Assembly (NCBI GenBank): GCA_002400365.1
Contig: DHFK01000216.1
Coordinates: forward strand, 9,092 to 39,834
Reading direction: 5' to 3'
From: Anaerolineales bacterium UBA4826
Lineage (GTDB): Bacteria > Chloroflexota > Anaerolineae > UBA4142
Length of the DNA stretch: 30,743 nucleotides
The number at the start of each line of letters is the position of its first letter. Within the stretch, counting starts at the first letter, position 1. The translations under genes and the position numbers were made by a program. This document shows, piece after piece, positions 1 to 11,802 of this stretch. Under the pieces are notes generated by a model, which was given only the letters and a program-made list of their open reading frames with translations, did no database searches and had not been told where the DNA came from.

Positions 1-99
1 AGTACCATCGGCAATATCGGGCAGATTGACCGCGGCTATGAGCGGATCGAGGAAAAGTTGCAGAAACTTGGCGCCAAGATTGAAAGGGTGAAGGATTGA
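1..99 (+). CDS. murA: UDP-N-acetylglucosamine 1-carboxyvinyltransferase, C-terminal end (partial)
   Basis: Frame 1 is open from the window edge to TGA at 97-99 and gives 32 residues including IDRGYERIEEKLQKLGA, the typical C-terminal helix of MurA (EPSP-synthase fold). MurA transfers enolpyruvate from PEP to UDP-GlcNAc, the first committed step of peptidoglycan synthesis in the cytoplasm. Only the end is present, so catalytic residues cannot be checked. The next gene starts 11 bases downstream on the same strand, so cotranscription is possible. The identification rests on a short but characteristic tail. Confidence 0.8.
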   Translation, partial: STIGNIGQIDRGYERIEEKLQKLGAKIERVKD

Positions 100-109
100 G
101 AGGTGAGCG

Positions 110-823
110 ATGACTCGACAACTCGACCTTGCTTTGAAATCCAAATCGTTTCTGGACTGGCTGAGCGCGTGGTACGCCAATCTCCAGCCCATGCGCCTGG
201 CTGACGCGATCACCGATCCGGCGCGCGCCGCGCTCTTGACGATTGATATGCTGAACGGTTTTTGTTATGAGGGGGTTCTCGCCAGCCCGCGTGCGGCGGC
301 GTGCGTGCAGCCGATTGCGGACCTGTTTCGGCGCGCGTACGCGCGCGGCGTCCGCAATTTCGTTTCGATCCAGGAAGGGCACAGCGAGCGCGCCGAAGAG
401 TTCAAAGCGTACGGCGCGCACTGCGTGCGCGGCACGCGCGAAGCCGAACAGGTGCCCGAACTCGCGGCGCTGCCGTTCGCGCACAACATCGAAGTCGTGC
501 GCAAGAACTCGCTGCACACGATCGTGGACACGACGATGGAGCTGTGGCTGGAGAACCACGCGCTGGTGGACACGTTCATCGTCACCGGCGTCTGCACCGA
601 TCTGTGCACGTATGATCTTGCGCTCGATTTGAAACTGCGCGGGAACGCGCGCGACATTCCGCGCCGCGTGATCGTGCCGGCGGACTGCGTCAGCACGTAC
701 GACCTGCCGGTTGATGTGGCGCAAAAGATCGGCGCGCTGCCGCACGACGGCGATTTGGCGCACACGTACTTTCTTTACATGATGGCGCTGAACCGGATTC
801 AAGTCGCGAGTCGGATCGAATGA
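110..823 (+). CDS. Isochorismatase-family cysteine hydrolase, probable nicotinamidase
   Basis: A 237-residue protein of the isochorismatase-like fold. The expected triad is visible: D46 in LLTIDMLNGF, K132 in VVRKNSLHT and C162 in VTGVCTDLC. The QEGH and AHCVRGT segments (about 88-109) occupy the metal-binding region of nicotinamidases, which hydrolyse nicotinamide to nicotinate and ammonia. The stop codon overlaps the start of a nicotinate phosphoribosyltransferase (ATGA at 820-823), which strongly favours nicotinamidase (PncA-type) over other members of this broad family. The N-terminal ~35 residues before the first strand are longer than in E. coli PncA. GTGAGCG just upstream offers only a modest ribosome binding site. 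Confidence 0.75.
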   Translation: MTRQLDLALKSKSFLDWLSAWYANLQPMRLADAITDPARAALLTIDMLNGFCYEGVLASPRAAACVQPIADLFRRAYARGVRNFVSIQEGHSERAEEFKAYGAHCVRGTREAEQVPELAALPFAHNIEVVRKNSLHTIVDTTMELWLENHALVDTFIVTGVCTDLCTYDLALDLKLRGNARDIPRRVIVPADCVSTYDLPVDVAQKIGALPHDGDLAHTYFLYMMALNRIQVASRIE

Positions 824-1839
824 CCGGCGGGGACGAAGGGAGCAAGCGGGGCACAATGGCAATTGCAGAGGCGATCCTCCGCGGCGACACCGCCGACATT
901 TACTTTGCGCGCACGCAGATCATTCTGGCGAAAGAGGGCATTGATCCGAGCGTCGTGATGGAAATTTTCCCTGGGCGCGCGGGCATCTTGTGCGGCATCC
1001 ATCAGGCGGTCGAACTCTTGCGCGCGGTGGCGCCCGATGCCAGCGTGGACGCGCTCGACGAAGGCGCGGCGATGAGCGCGAAGGAAATCGCGCTCCGCAT
1101 CCGCGCGCGCTATTCCACATTTGGCTTGTACGAAACCGCGCTGCTCGGAATGCTCGCGCAGCCATCGGGCTGGGCGACGGCGGCGCGCGCGCTCGTGGAC
1201 GCTGCCGCGCCGGTGCCCGTGATCTCGTTCGGCGCGCGGCACGTCCATCCCGACGTCGCCGCGCGTTTGGAGTACGCGGCGATTGTCGGCGGCTGCGTGA
1301 CGGGCGCGACGCCAGCGGGCGCGCGGCTCGCGGGCAAACAGCCCGCCGGCACGATCCCCCACGCGCTGGTCTTGATCTTTGGCGATACAGTGAAAGCGGC
1401 TCAAGCGTTCGACCAATGGATGCCGCGCGAGATCAATCGCATCGCGCTGGTGGATACGTTTCACGACGAAGCCGAGGAGGCGATTCGCGTCGCGCAGGCG
1501 CTCGGCGATCGGTTGTGGGGAATTCGTCTTGACACGCCGGGCGAGCGCGGGCGCGTGACGCCCGACCTGGTCAAAGAGGTGCGCGCGCGTTTGGATCAAG
1601 CGGGCTTTCCCAAGGTTAAGATCGTCGTGAGCGGCGGCGTGGACCTCGAACGCATCCAGTTGTTCCGCGCGCAGGGCGCGCCGGTAGATGCGTACGGCGT
1701 CGGCAGCGCGATCAGCGCCGCGCCGCCGATTGATTTTACCGGCGACATTAAAGAAATCGAGGGCAAGCCGATTGCCAAGCGCGGGCGGATTCCGGGGATT
1801 ACGCACAACCCGCGATTGAAGCGGATCGAATTGAGATAA
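820..1839 (+). CDS. pncB: Nicotinate phosphoribosyltransferase
   Basis: Up to 339 residues. DTADIYFARTQIIL near the N-terminus, a GARHVHPD segment, LVDTFHDEAEEA and GIRLDTPGERG, followed by VVSGGVD and YGVGSAIS, are hallmarks of the type II PRTase/NAPRTase barrel. The enzyme joins nicotinate to PRPP to give nicotinate mononucleotide, feeding NAD synthesis, and the upstream overlapping gene supplies nicotinate. The ATG at 820 overlaps the upstream stop. An internal ATG at 856 (MAIAEAILRGD) is a credible alternative, because the first 12 residues are not family-like. The gene ends just before a strong hairpin terminator. Confidence 0.85.
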   Translation: MTGGDEGSKRGTMAIAEAILRGDTADIYFARTQIILAKEGIDPSVVMEIFPGRAGILCGIHQAVELLRAVAPDASVDALDEGAAMSAKEIALRIRARYSTFGLYETALLGMLAQPSGWATAARALVDAAAPVPVISFGARHVHPDVAARLEYAAIVGGCVTGATPAGARLAGKQPAGTIPHALVLIFGDTVKAAQAFDQWMPREINRIALVDTFHDEAEEAIRVAQALGDRLWGIRLDTPGERGRVTPDLVKEVRARLDQAGFPKVKIVVSGGVDLERIQLFRAQGAPVDAYGVGSAISAAPPIDFTGDIKEIEGKPIAKRGRIPGITHNPRLKRIELR

Positions 1840-1840
1840 A

Positions 1841-1872
1841 AAACCTTCCAGGTCTTGAGACCTGGAAGGTTT
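1841..1872. terminator. Bidirectional hairpin terminator between convergent genes
   Basis: Perfect 15-bp inverted repeat, AAACCTTCCAGGTCT / AGACCTGGAAGGTTT, separated by 2 bases. It lies in the 34-base gap between the stop of pncB (+) and the stop of the membrane-protein gene (-). A-rich and T-rich flanks on both sides suit intrinsic termination in both directions. Confidence 0.85.
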
Positions 1873-1873
1873 C

Positions 1874-2833
1874 TTACTGCGGTGGTTTCGGCGGCTTTAA
1901 TCCGCTGGGCAACTGCGGAACGCGGAAAATCGTCTTCAGCAGATTGTCAAAGAACTCGGTAACGTACTCTTGCTTGAATCCCGCCAGCGCGGCGATGACG
2001 TAGAGGAAAACCGGACCCAGCCGAATATCGCCGGGCAGCGTGAGATTGCCGGCGAGGATGCCGGCTTGCGAAGTCAGAAACAAGACCGCGCCGACGAGCA
2101 AGCCCTTGAACGGGCGCGCGAAATAATCCATGGTGAACGCCGGGTCGTACTCGCGGAATTGGAAGAACCAGGGCAGATTGTAAACCGCGCCCAGCACGCC
2201 GCCGATGATCCCCCATCCCATCGCGCGGATCAGCACGCTGAGTTCCGTCGCCACCGGCAAGCCGAACAGCGTCAGGTTGACGACGTACGTCAGCGCAATG
2301 ATCGCCCCGCCCCCGAAGAACGCCAGCCCTTCCCAGAGCCACACCAGAATGACACTCGGACTGCTCAGCGCAGCCATGCTCCTTTCGCTGCGTTTCAATT
2401 TGGCGTCCGCCGCTTGAATGAAGAACTCGGCGGACGCGTAATCACGGCTTTCGTACGCCTGCCGCGCTTGCAGCAACAATTCGAAACAATAGTTGGTCGC
2501 GGTCGCGCTGTCGCGCAACTGCGTCTTGACATCTTCGTACAGCCGCTCGATCTGGAACGAAAGAGTCAAAAAGCGCGGATCTTCCGGCAAAGTCGCCGGT
2601 TGCGCCGGCGGCGCGAGTTCGGGCAAAGGTATCTCCGCCGCGCGCTGTTCTGAAAAGATCGCGGGCGGCGCGGGTTCGGACGCCTCTGGCGCGACCGACT
2701 CGGGCGGCGGCGGATTGACGGTCGTCGCCGCGTGCGGCATTTCGACGGTGTAGCCGGGGGCAGAGGCGGCGGGGGCGTCGCCGAACAGCGCGTCGACCGC
2801 GCGGCGCCGCGTTCCGTTATTCGAGTTTAGCAT
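1874..2833 (-). CDS. Pro-rich membrane protein of unknown function
   Basis: 319 residues from the ATG at 2833-2831, which overlaps the parA stop codon (2817-2819). Further in-frame start codons upstream lie wholly inside parA and give non-family-like sequence. Visible layout: a short basic N-terminus (RRRAVDALFGDAP); a Pro/Ala/Glu-rich disordered region to about residue 100; a helical stretch (QIERLYEDVKTQL, then QARQAYESRDYASAEFFI) that looks like a short coiled coil or TPR-like hairpin; then about four hydrophobic segments (VWLWEGLAFFGGGAIIAL; GWGIIGGVLGAVY; GLLVGAVLFLTSQAG; GPVFLYVIAALAGF) and a Pro-rich tail. No catalytic motif is recognised. Overlap with parA suggests coupled translation and perhaps a membrane partner for the ParA ATPase; that is inference only. 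Confidence 0.75.
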   Translation of the reverse strand: MLNSNNGTRRRAVDALFGDAPAASAPGYTVEMPHAATTVNPPPPESVAPEASEPAPPAIFSEQRAAEIPLPELAPPAQPATLPEDPRFLTLSFQIERLYEDVKTQLRDSATATNYCFELLLQARQAYESRDYASAEFFIQAADAKLKRSERSMAALSSPSVILVWLWEGLAFFGGGAIIALTYVVNLTLFGLPVATELSVLIRAMGWGIIGGVLGAVYNLPWFFQFREYDPAFTMDYFARPFKGLLVGAVLFLTSQAGILAGNLTLPGDIRLGPVFLYVIAALAGFKQEYVTEFFDNLLKTIFRVPQLPSGLKPPKPPQ

Positions 2834-3584
2834 TGATGATGACCTCCGCAAGCGCGCGATAGGCTTCCGCGCCATCGCCGTGCTTGTCAATTTCGAGAAT
2901 CGTGCGATGTTGTTCGGGCGCTTCCGCGAAACGCACGTTCTCTTTGATCGCGACGTCCAAGAGTTTATTGGGATACGTCGTGCGCACCTTGTCAAGCACC
3001 TGACGCGCATGGATCCGGCGCGGGTTGACCATGGTCGGCACGATGCCGAGCATCCGCAGTTTGGGATTCAGGCGGCGTTGCACGCGCGCGACCACGTCAA
3101 TCAACGCGTCGAGACCGCGCATCGCCAGAAATTCGCATTGCAGCGGGACGAGAATTTCGTCGGCGGCGACGAGCGCGTTCACGGTGAGCAAGCCCAAACT
3201 GGGCGGGCAGTCAATCAGAACAAAGTGATAGTTGTTGCGGATGGGGGCGAGCGCGTCGCGCAGGATGAATTCGCGCCCCATCATCGCGACGAGTTGCAGT
3301 TCCGCAGCGGCAAGGTCAATGTTCGACGGAATGACGTCGAGGTGCGGGCGGACGTGATGGGTGACGCCGGCGATCGGGATGCGCGTGTCGGTCAGGATCG
3401 AATAGAGGGTCAGTTCGAGATCGTAAGCGGGCAAGCCCAGCGCGATCGAAAGCGCGCCTTGCGGGTCGGCGTCGAGCAGCAGGGTGTACTGTTGCTTTTC
3501 GGCAAGCGCGGCGCCGAGATTGATCGTCGTCGTCGTCTTACCCACACCGCCTTTTTGATTGGTGATCGCAATCACGCGTCCCAT
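2817..3584 (-). CDS. parA: ParA/Soj-family partitioning ATPase
   Basis: 255 residues from the ATG at 3584-3582. The deviant Walker A box of the ParA/MinD family is at residues 11-18 (KGGVGKTT). LLDADPQGAL follows as the A' motif, and FVLIDCPPSLGLLTVNAL is the Walker B region. Family members bind DNA nonspecifically as ATP dimers and move chromosomes, plasmids or protein clusters. No ParB/Spo0J gene is adjacent here; the partner in the unit is the overlapping membrane protein. The start is fixed by the promoter: a TGnTATAAT box sits where an upstream in-frame ATG (3623-3621) would be, so that ATG would lie upstream of the transcript start. Whether it is chromosomal Soj or an orphan ParA cannot be decided from sequence. 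Confidence 0.88.
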   Translation of the reverse strand: MGRVIAITNQKGGVGKTTTTINLGAALAEKQQYTLLLDADPQGALSIALGLPAYDLELTLYSILTDTRIPIAGVTHHVRPHLDVIPSNIDLAAAELQLVAMMGREFILRDALAPIRNNYHFVLIDCPPSLGLLTVNALVAADEILVPLQCEFLAMRGLDALIDVVARVQRRLNPKLRMLGIVPTMVNPRRIHARQVLDKVRTTYPNKLLDVAIKENVRFAEAPEQHRTILEIDKHGDGAEAYRALAEVIINAKLE

Positions 3585-3621
3585 GGCTGCCCCGCAGTCA
3601 ACCGATTTGGAGAACACTGCC

Positions 3622-3651
3622 ATTATATCACAAGACTGGTCTAGTTTACAA
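3622..3651 (-). promoter_or_regulatory. Promoter of the parA unit
   Basis: Read on the minus strand: a -35-like TTGTAA (plus 3651-3646), 18 bases of spacer, then extended -10 TGATATAAT (TATAAT at plus 3627-3622). Transcription would start a few bases downstream, leaving a short leader before the ATG at 3584. Confidence 0.65.
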
Positions 3652-3660
3652 AATCGGTGT

Positions 3661-3689
3661 TTGTTTTTCCGCGCGCCTCGTGCTATACT
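3661..3689 (+). promoter_or_regulatory. Promoter of the 3711-6452 gene cluster
   Basis: TTGTTT (3661-3666), 17 bases, then TATACT (3684-3689) preceded by TGC, an extended -10. A strong ribosome site AAGGAGGG (3699-3706) precedes the GTG start at 3711. It lies back to back with the parA promoter, with 10 bases between the two -35 boxes. Confidence 0.65.
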
Positions 3690-3710
3690 CTTGTCCTCAA
3701 GGAGGGTATC

Positions 3711-4094
3711 GTGAGCCAATTCGACCGCATCGTTCGGAGGACGACCGAAAAGTTGTACGAGGATGAACAACTCCGCGCCAACCTGACCGACGCCGAAGCG
3801 TGCATTGTGTTGGGCTGGGCGGAGGGATGGGTCGCCGCGCAGATTGACGCGGCGCGCGATGAAGCCAACGCGCAAACGATCGCGCAAAGCGAACTGGCGC
3901 GCGTGCGTCAGACGCTCGGCGCGCTCAACGCTTTTGCGAGAAATCCCGGCGCGCTGCGCCTCGCCGATGGCATCGCCGCGCTCGACGCGTCGCTGCGCGC
4001 TAGCCAGGTTCTCACGCGCGAACAGGTTTTCGCGCTGCTGACGACGATGACGAGCGCCGCGTGGAAGTATCAGCGCATGCCGAGGGCTGCATGA
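3711..4094 (+). CDS. Small conserved-looking helical protein, unknown function
   Basis: 127 residues from GTG at 3711 (VSQFDRIVRRTTEK), chosen because AAGGAGGG lies 5 bases upstream and the promoter -10 lies between this start and any earlier one. The protein is Ala-, Arg- and Glu-rich and almost entirely predicted helical, with no Cys and no membrane segment. The ELARVRQTLGALNAF region could be amphipathic. No family was recognised. Its stop overlaps the ATG of the PLD-type gene (ATGA at 4091-4094), so the two are probably translationally coupled. A regulatory or scaffold role beside the membrane enzyme is speculation. Confidence 0.7.
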   Translation: MSQFDRIVRRTTEKLYEDEQLRANLTDAEACIVLGWAEGWVAAQIDAARDEANAQTIAQSELARVRQTLGALNAFARNPGALRLADGIAALDASLRASQVLTREQVFALLTTMTSAAWKYQRMPRAA

Positions 4095-5194
4095 GTTTCT
4101 CAACCAAAATGCTGATTATCAGCGCGGTCGTCCTCGTCGCGCTCTGTTTGGTCGGGGTGGGCGTCGTCTTGGTCGTAATGCGTCCAAGCGCGCCGGCAGC
4201 CCCGCCGGCGACGGGCGGCGGTGGTTGGTACCAGGTCTATTTCACCACACCCAAATATCCGGACAAGGCGTCGGACCATCACGGTGGTCTCGGCGACCGG
4301 CTGACCGAGTTCATCAACGCCGCCAAGACCAGTGTGGATGTGGCGGCCTATCAACTCGATCTGCCAAACGTCACGCAGGCGCTGCTTGACGCGCGGAAAC
4401 GCGGCGCGACCGTGCGCGTCGTCAGCGATATTGACATCCTCAACGACCCCAAGGAGAATCCGGCGTTCAAGCAATTACAGGGCGCGGGAATCCCCGTCGT
4501 CGCCGGCAACTCCAATGCGATTATGCACGACAAGTTCGTGGTCGTGGACAAGGCAAAGGTCTGGACCGGCTCCTGGAATTTCACCGAGAACGACACGTAC
4601 CGCTACAACAACAACGCAATCGAGATTCTATCGGCGGAGTTAGCGCGCAACTATACCGTCACGTTCGAAAAGATGTTCAGCGACAAAAAATTCGGACCTC
4701 AGCGCAAGCCGGGCGGAACGACGCCCAAATTGACGATCGGCGGCGCGGCGGTCGAAAACTACTTTGCGCCGGAAGACAAGGTGGCTGGAAAGATCAGCGC
4801 GCGTTTGAAAAACGCTGGCAAGACCATTGACTTTGTGGCATTCGCCTTCACCGACGACGACATCGGAAAGGTGATCGCCGACCGCGCGCAAGCCGGCGTC
4901 ATAGTACGCGGCGTCTTTGAAACTACCGGCTCGGAGACGCAGTACAGCGAGTACGGCAAGATGAAACGAGCCGGGCTGGACGTTTGGCAGGACGGCAATC
5001 CGTACCTGATGCACCACAAGGCGTTCATCATTGACAGCAAGACGGTTGTCCTGGGGTCGTTCAATTTCTCGCAGAACGCTGAGACGGAGAACGACGAGAA
5101 TGTCCTCATTGTTGACGACGCGACGCTGGCGCAGCAGTTTCAAGCCGAGTTTGCGCGCATCTACGCGCAAGCCAAGAACCCTCCCAAAAAGTGA
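4091..5194 (+). CDS. Membrane-anchored phospholipase D-like protein (two HKD motifs)
   Basis: 367 residues from ATG at 4091. A single hydrophobic segment (residues 8-30) followed by a Pro/Ala/Gly linker suggests a signal anchor with an extracytoplasmic catalytic part. Two complete HxK(x4)D motifs are present: H146-K148-D153, followed by TGSWNFTEND, and H308-K310-D315, followed by LGSFNFSQNAE. This matches PLD-superfamily nucleases/phosphodiesterases (Nuc-like, cardiolipin-hydrolase-like) acting through a phosphohistidine intermediate. Substrate, nucleic acid or phospholipid, cannot be told. The asymmetric repeat (about residues 70-190 and 230-350) forms both halves of one active site in a single chain. 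The next gene begins one base after its stop. Confidence 0.85.
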   Translation: MSFSTKMLIISAVVLVALCLVGVGVVLVVMRPSAPAAPPATGGGGWYQVYFTTPKYPDKASDHHGGLGDRLTEFINAAKTSVDVAAYQLDLPNVTQALLDARKRGATVRVVSDIDILNDPKENPAFKQLQGAGIPVVAGNSNAIMHDKFVVVDKAKVWTGSWNFTENDTYRYNNNAIEILSAELARNYTVTFEKMFSDKKFGPQRKPGGTTPKLTIGGAAVENYFAPEDKVAGKISARLKNAGKTIDFVAFAFTDDDIGKVIADRAQAGVIVRGVFETTGSETQYSEYGKMKRAGLDVWQDGNPYLMHHKAFIIDSKTVVLGSFNFSQNAETENDENVLIVDDATLAQQFQAEFARIYAQAKNPPKK

Positions 5195-5195
5195 C

Positions 5196-6452
5196 ATGCT
5201 TACGCGCCGCAAATTCCTGACACTCCTCGCGCTGCTGTTCGGCAACGCCGTGGCGACCGCGTGCGCACGCGCGCTGGCGATTCCCACCGCGTCTGACCCG
5301 ACCCTCGCGCTACCCACCGCGACATTGCAGCCGACTGCAACCGCTACTGTCACCGCAACGACGCCGCCGCCGACCACGGCGATCTCCACCACCACCGCAT
5401 CGCCGACACCCACAGGCACGCGCACGCCCAGCGCGCCCGATTTAGTGACGGTGCGCGGCGATCAGTTTTTCTATCGCGGTGCGCGTTTCCCCATCCAGGG
5501 TTTCAACTATTACCCGCGCCTGCATCCCTGGCGCACGTTCAATCCCGGCGAGTGGGAGCCGCGCGTGACCGCACGCGAGTTACAATTGGGCGCGTCGCTC
5601 GGCGCGAATGTCGTGCGCGTTTTCGTGGATTACAATTTCTCGGTGGATCTCAAAACGCCGCAGCCCACGCCCACCTTCTTCGCGCCGCTGTCGCAGTACA
5701 TCCAGAACGTGCGGGAATTTCTGGACATCGCCGGGCGATTGGATTTGCGGGTCATCCTCACGCTGTTCGACAGTTTGGATTGGGCGCTCTATCAGCCCCA
5801 GAATCGCTGGATCGCGGAAGAGTACTTGAAACTGTTCGTGCCACATTTCGTCAACGACCCGCGCGTCCTGTGCTGGGATCTGCAGAACGAGCCCGATCGT
5901 CCGCTCAGCACGCTTGGCAAAGACGTCGTCATTCCGTTTTTCCAGCGGCTCGCGTTGCTGGCGCGCAGTCTGGATCCAAACCACTTGAGGACCATCGGCT
6001 GGATTGACCGCGCGCGCGCCCGGTATTTCCCCGATCTCGACGACTATCTCGATTTCTGGTGTTTTCACTTTTACGATAAAGCCGAGCGCTTGCCGGGGTT
6101 GGTCCAGTTCTACAAAACGCAAACGAAAAAGCCGGTGCTGCTGGAGGAATTTGGCTTGGCGACCGGCGGTCCCGGTCCCGACGGCCAGAATACGGAACTC
6201 GACCAGGTGGCGCACTACGATACGGTGCTCTCGACTCTGGCAGCGCACAACCTGTGCGGCTCGGTCTTCTGGTGTCTGACCGATTTTCCCATCGGCTTGG
6301 CGGGGAATCCGCCGATAAAAACCGACTCGCCGGAAAATCATTTTGGCGTGTTTCGCCTGGACTATAGCGACAAGCCGGTGGCTGCGCTACTTCGCAATTA
6401 CTGGCGTTTCCACAAGCCGACGCCGCAGCCGAACCGGGGCGCGGTGCGTTGA
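5196..6452 (+). CDS. Secreted GH5-like glycoside hydrolase lipoprotein
   Basis: 418 residues from ATG at 5196. The N-terminus TRRKFL plus a hydrophobic core resembles a Tat signal, and ATAC at residues 20-23 is a plausible lipobox, giving a Tat-exported lipoprotein. A Thr/Pro-rich linker (about 30-80) follows. The catalytic domain starts with GARFPIQGFNYYPR and shows a (beta/alpha)8 clan-A pattern: WDLQNEPD with acid/base E232 and LLEEFG with nucleophile E318. These are the classic cellulase/mannanase (GH5 and relatives) positions. The substrate is unknown. Overlapping or near-contiguous spacing with the PLD gene indicates one transcript. Confidence 0.8.
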   Translation: MLTRRKFLTLLALLFGNAVATACARALAIPTASDPTLALPTATLQPTATATVTATTPPPTTAISTTTASPTPTGTRTPSAPDLVTVRGDQFFYRGARFPIQGFNYYPRLHPWRTFNPGEWEPRVTARELQLGASLGANVVRVFVDYNFSVDLKTPQPTPTFFAPLSQYIQNVREFLDIAGRLDLRVILTLFDSLDWALYQPQNRWIAEEYLKLFVPHFVNDPRVLCWDLQNEPDRPLSTLGKDVVIPFFQRLALLARSLDPNHLRTIGWIDRARARYFPDLDDYLDFWCFHFYDKAERLPGLVQFYKTQTKKPVLLEEFGLATGGPGPDGQNTELDQVAHYDTVLSTLAAHNLCGSVFWCLTDFPIGLAGNPPIKTDSPENHFGVFRLDYSDKPVAALLRNYWRFHKPTPQPNRGAVR

Positions 6453-6483
6453 TCGCGCGCGGGTTGCTTGCGCGGTTTTCGTG

Positions 6484-6513
6484 TTGGCGATTTTGCGCGG
6501 GGTGGAGTATAAT
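6484..6513 (+). promoter_or_regulatory. Promoter upstream of the UPF0175-like gene and gyrA
   Basis: TTGGCG (6484-6489), 18 bases, TATAAT (6508-6513). AGAGGT at about 6543-6548 is the ribosome site for the ATG at 6555. gyrA begins 6 bases after that gene, so this promoter probably also serves gyrA. Confidence 0.6.
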
Positions 6514-6554
6514 GGGCGCGGTTGTGATTACGGTGTCAAATCAGAGGTATAGCT

Positions 6555-6890
6555 ATGAATCCGGGCTGTGATGCTACAGTGCAATTCCACGACGACTTGG
6601 GCGACGACCCATGCACATTCCACTGTGCTTTGCCCGCAGGACACATGGGCGACCATGAAGAAACGGGTCAAGTTAACGGTGAAACTTACCGGGTGACATG
6701 GCAGGGAACGCCAACAACGGAGGACCAAATTGAATTCGCGTTGCGCGAGTATCTAGCCAAACGCGCCTCAATCGGGCGTGCTGCGGAACTGGCAGGGCTG
6801 AGTGTTCAAGAGATCATTGAACAAGTCGTAAAGCGCGGAATCGAACCGCATTGGGACGAGCAGGTGATTCGCGAGGCATTGGGGGAATAG
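6555..6890 (+). CDS. Small protein: Cys/His-rich N-terminus plus UPF0175-like helix-turn-helix
   Basis: 111 residues. The N-terminal ~40 contain C5, C20, H23, C24, H30 and H34 (CTFHCALPAGHMGDH), a pattern that could bind one zinc ion. The C-terminal half (IEFALREYLAKRASIGRAAE, then LAGLSVQEIIEQ, then VKRGIEPHWDEQVIREAL) closely resembles UPF0175-family small antitoxin/HTH proteins. No toxin-like gene is adjacent. It has its own promoter and ribosome site and stops 6 bases before gyrA, so they are probably cotranscribed. A DNA-binding regulator of its own operon is a reasonable inference, but nothing proves it. Confidence 0.65.
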   Translation: MNPGCDATVQFHDDLGDDPCTFHCALPAGHMGDHEETGQVNGETYRVTWQGTPTTEDQIEFALREYLAKRASIGRAAELAGLSVQEIIEQVVKRGIEPHWDEQVIREALGE

Positions 6891-6896
6891 AGTTCA

Positions 6897-10931
<4,035 letters not shown>

Positions 10932-10944
10932 GTGGAGCGCAAGG

Positions 10945-11802
10945 ATGAGTCAGGTCTTTGAGCGCGGCGATCACAAGATTTTCTGGGGCGATGCAATAGA
11001 GGTATTGGCGAAGGGGATAGAGGATGCCTCGATAGATTTGCTTTTCGCTGACCCTCCATACAATATCGGCAAGGATTTCAACGGCAGGAAAGACAAATGG
11101 AATTCGGACGCCGAATACTTGGAGTGGTGCTATCAATGGCTTGACCTGTGCGTGAGAAAACTCAAGCCGACAGGTAGCCTGTACGTCATGACCGCCACTC
11201 AGAATATGCCGTACCTTGATCTCTACCTTCGCAACAAACTCTGCGTGTTATCCAGAATCGTCTGGTACTACGACAGTTCTGGCGTTCAAGCGAAACGCTA
11301 TTATGGTTCTCTCTACGAACCGATCCTCTTCTGCGTGAAGGACAAAGAGCGATACACTTTCAATGCGGACGACATTCTGGTTGAGGCAAAGACTGGCTCA
11401 CAACGCAGACTCATAGACTATCGAAAAGCAGTGCCCGCGATGTACAGCACGAAAAAAGTCCCTGGCAATGTGTGGGAGATACCTAGAGTGCGATACAGGA
11501 TGAATGAGTATGAAGAACACCCCACGCAAAAACCGCTCGCTCTACTAGAGCGAATTGTTCTCGCTAGTTCGAATGCTGGCGATTTGGTCCTCGATCCGTT
11601 TTCAGGAACATTCACGACGTCCTTTGCGGCTAAAAAATTGGGGCGACGTTCGATCGGCATCGAGATTGATGAAGAGTATGTGAAGATTGGCTTGCGGCGG
11701 CTTGCGATCTTGACCCACTATAAAGGCAGGGAACTCAAGCGGGTACCTCGAGTCTATGAAATCGCTCCTCAAGGACAAAGGGCTTTATTCGAGAAAAAAT
11801 GA
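10945..11802 (+). CDS. Type II DNA methyltransferase (beta-class, N6-adenine or N4-cytosine)
   Basis: 285 residues from ATG at 10945, with GGAG 8 bases upstream. Catalytic motif IV DPPY is at 36-39, early in the chain. The SAM-binding motif I region DPFSGTFTTSFAAKKLG is at 217-233, followed by GIEIDEEY. Motif IV before motif I is the beta arrangement of amino-methyltransferases. In motif I the usual second Gly (FxGxG) is Phe223. The enzyme should methylate the recognition site to protect it from the endonuclease encoded next, whose ATG overlaps this gene's stop (11799-11802). It lies 13 bases after gyrA. Base composition is visibly more A/T-rich than in gyrA, suggesting transfer. Specificity is not predictable here. 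Confidence 0.85.
   Translation: MSQVFERGDHKIFWGDAIEVLAKGIEDASIDLLFADPPYNIGKDFNGRKDKWNSDAEYLEWCYQWLDLCVRKLKPTGSLYVMTATQNMPYLDLYLRNKLCVLSRIVWYYDSSGVQAKRYYGSLYEPILFCVKDKERYTFNADDILVEAKTGSQRRLIDYRKAVPAMYSTKKVPGNVWEIPRVRYRMNEYEEHPTQKPLALLERIVLASSNAGDLVLDPFSGTFTTSFAAKKLGRRSIGIEIDEEYVKIGLRRLAILTHYKGRELKRVPRVYEIAPQGQRALFEKK

Noticed and set aside
799..1806. 335-codon minus-strand frame opposite pncB
   Set aside because: Opposite a recognisable NAPRTase; Arg/Ala/His-rich with no promoter or ribosome site.
3585..3623. Upstream ATG for ParA (13 extra residues)
   Set aside because: This ATG is inside the TATAAT box; transcription would start downstream of it.
4640..5425. 261-codon minus-strand frame rich in Val/Gly opposite the PLD and GH5 genes
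   Set aside because: The VAVAVG-like run is the reverse complement of the Thr/Pro linker; not coding.
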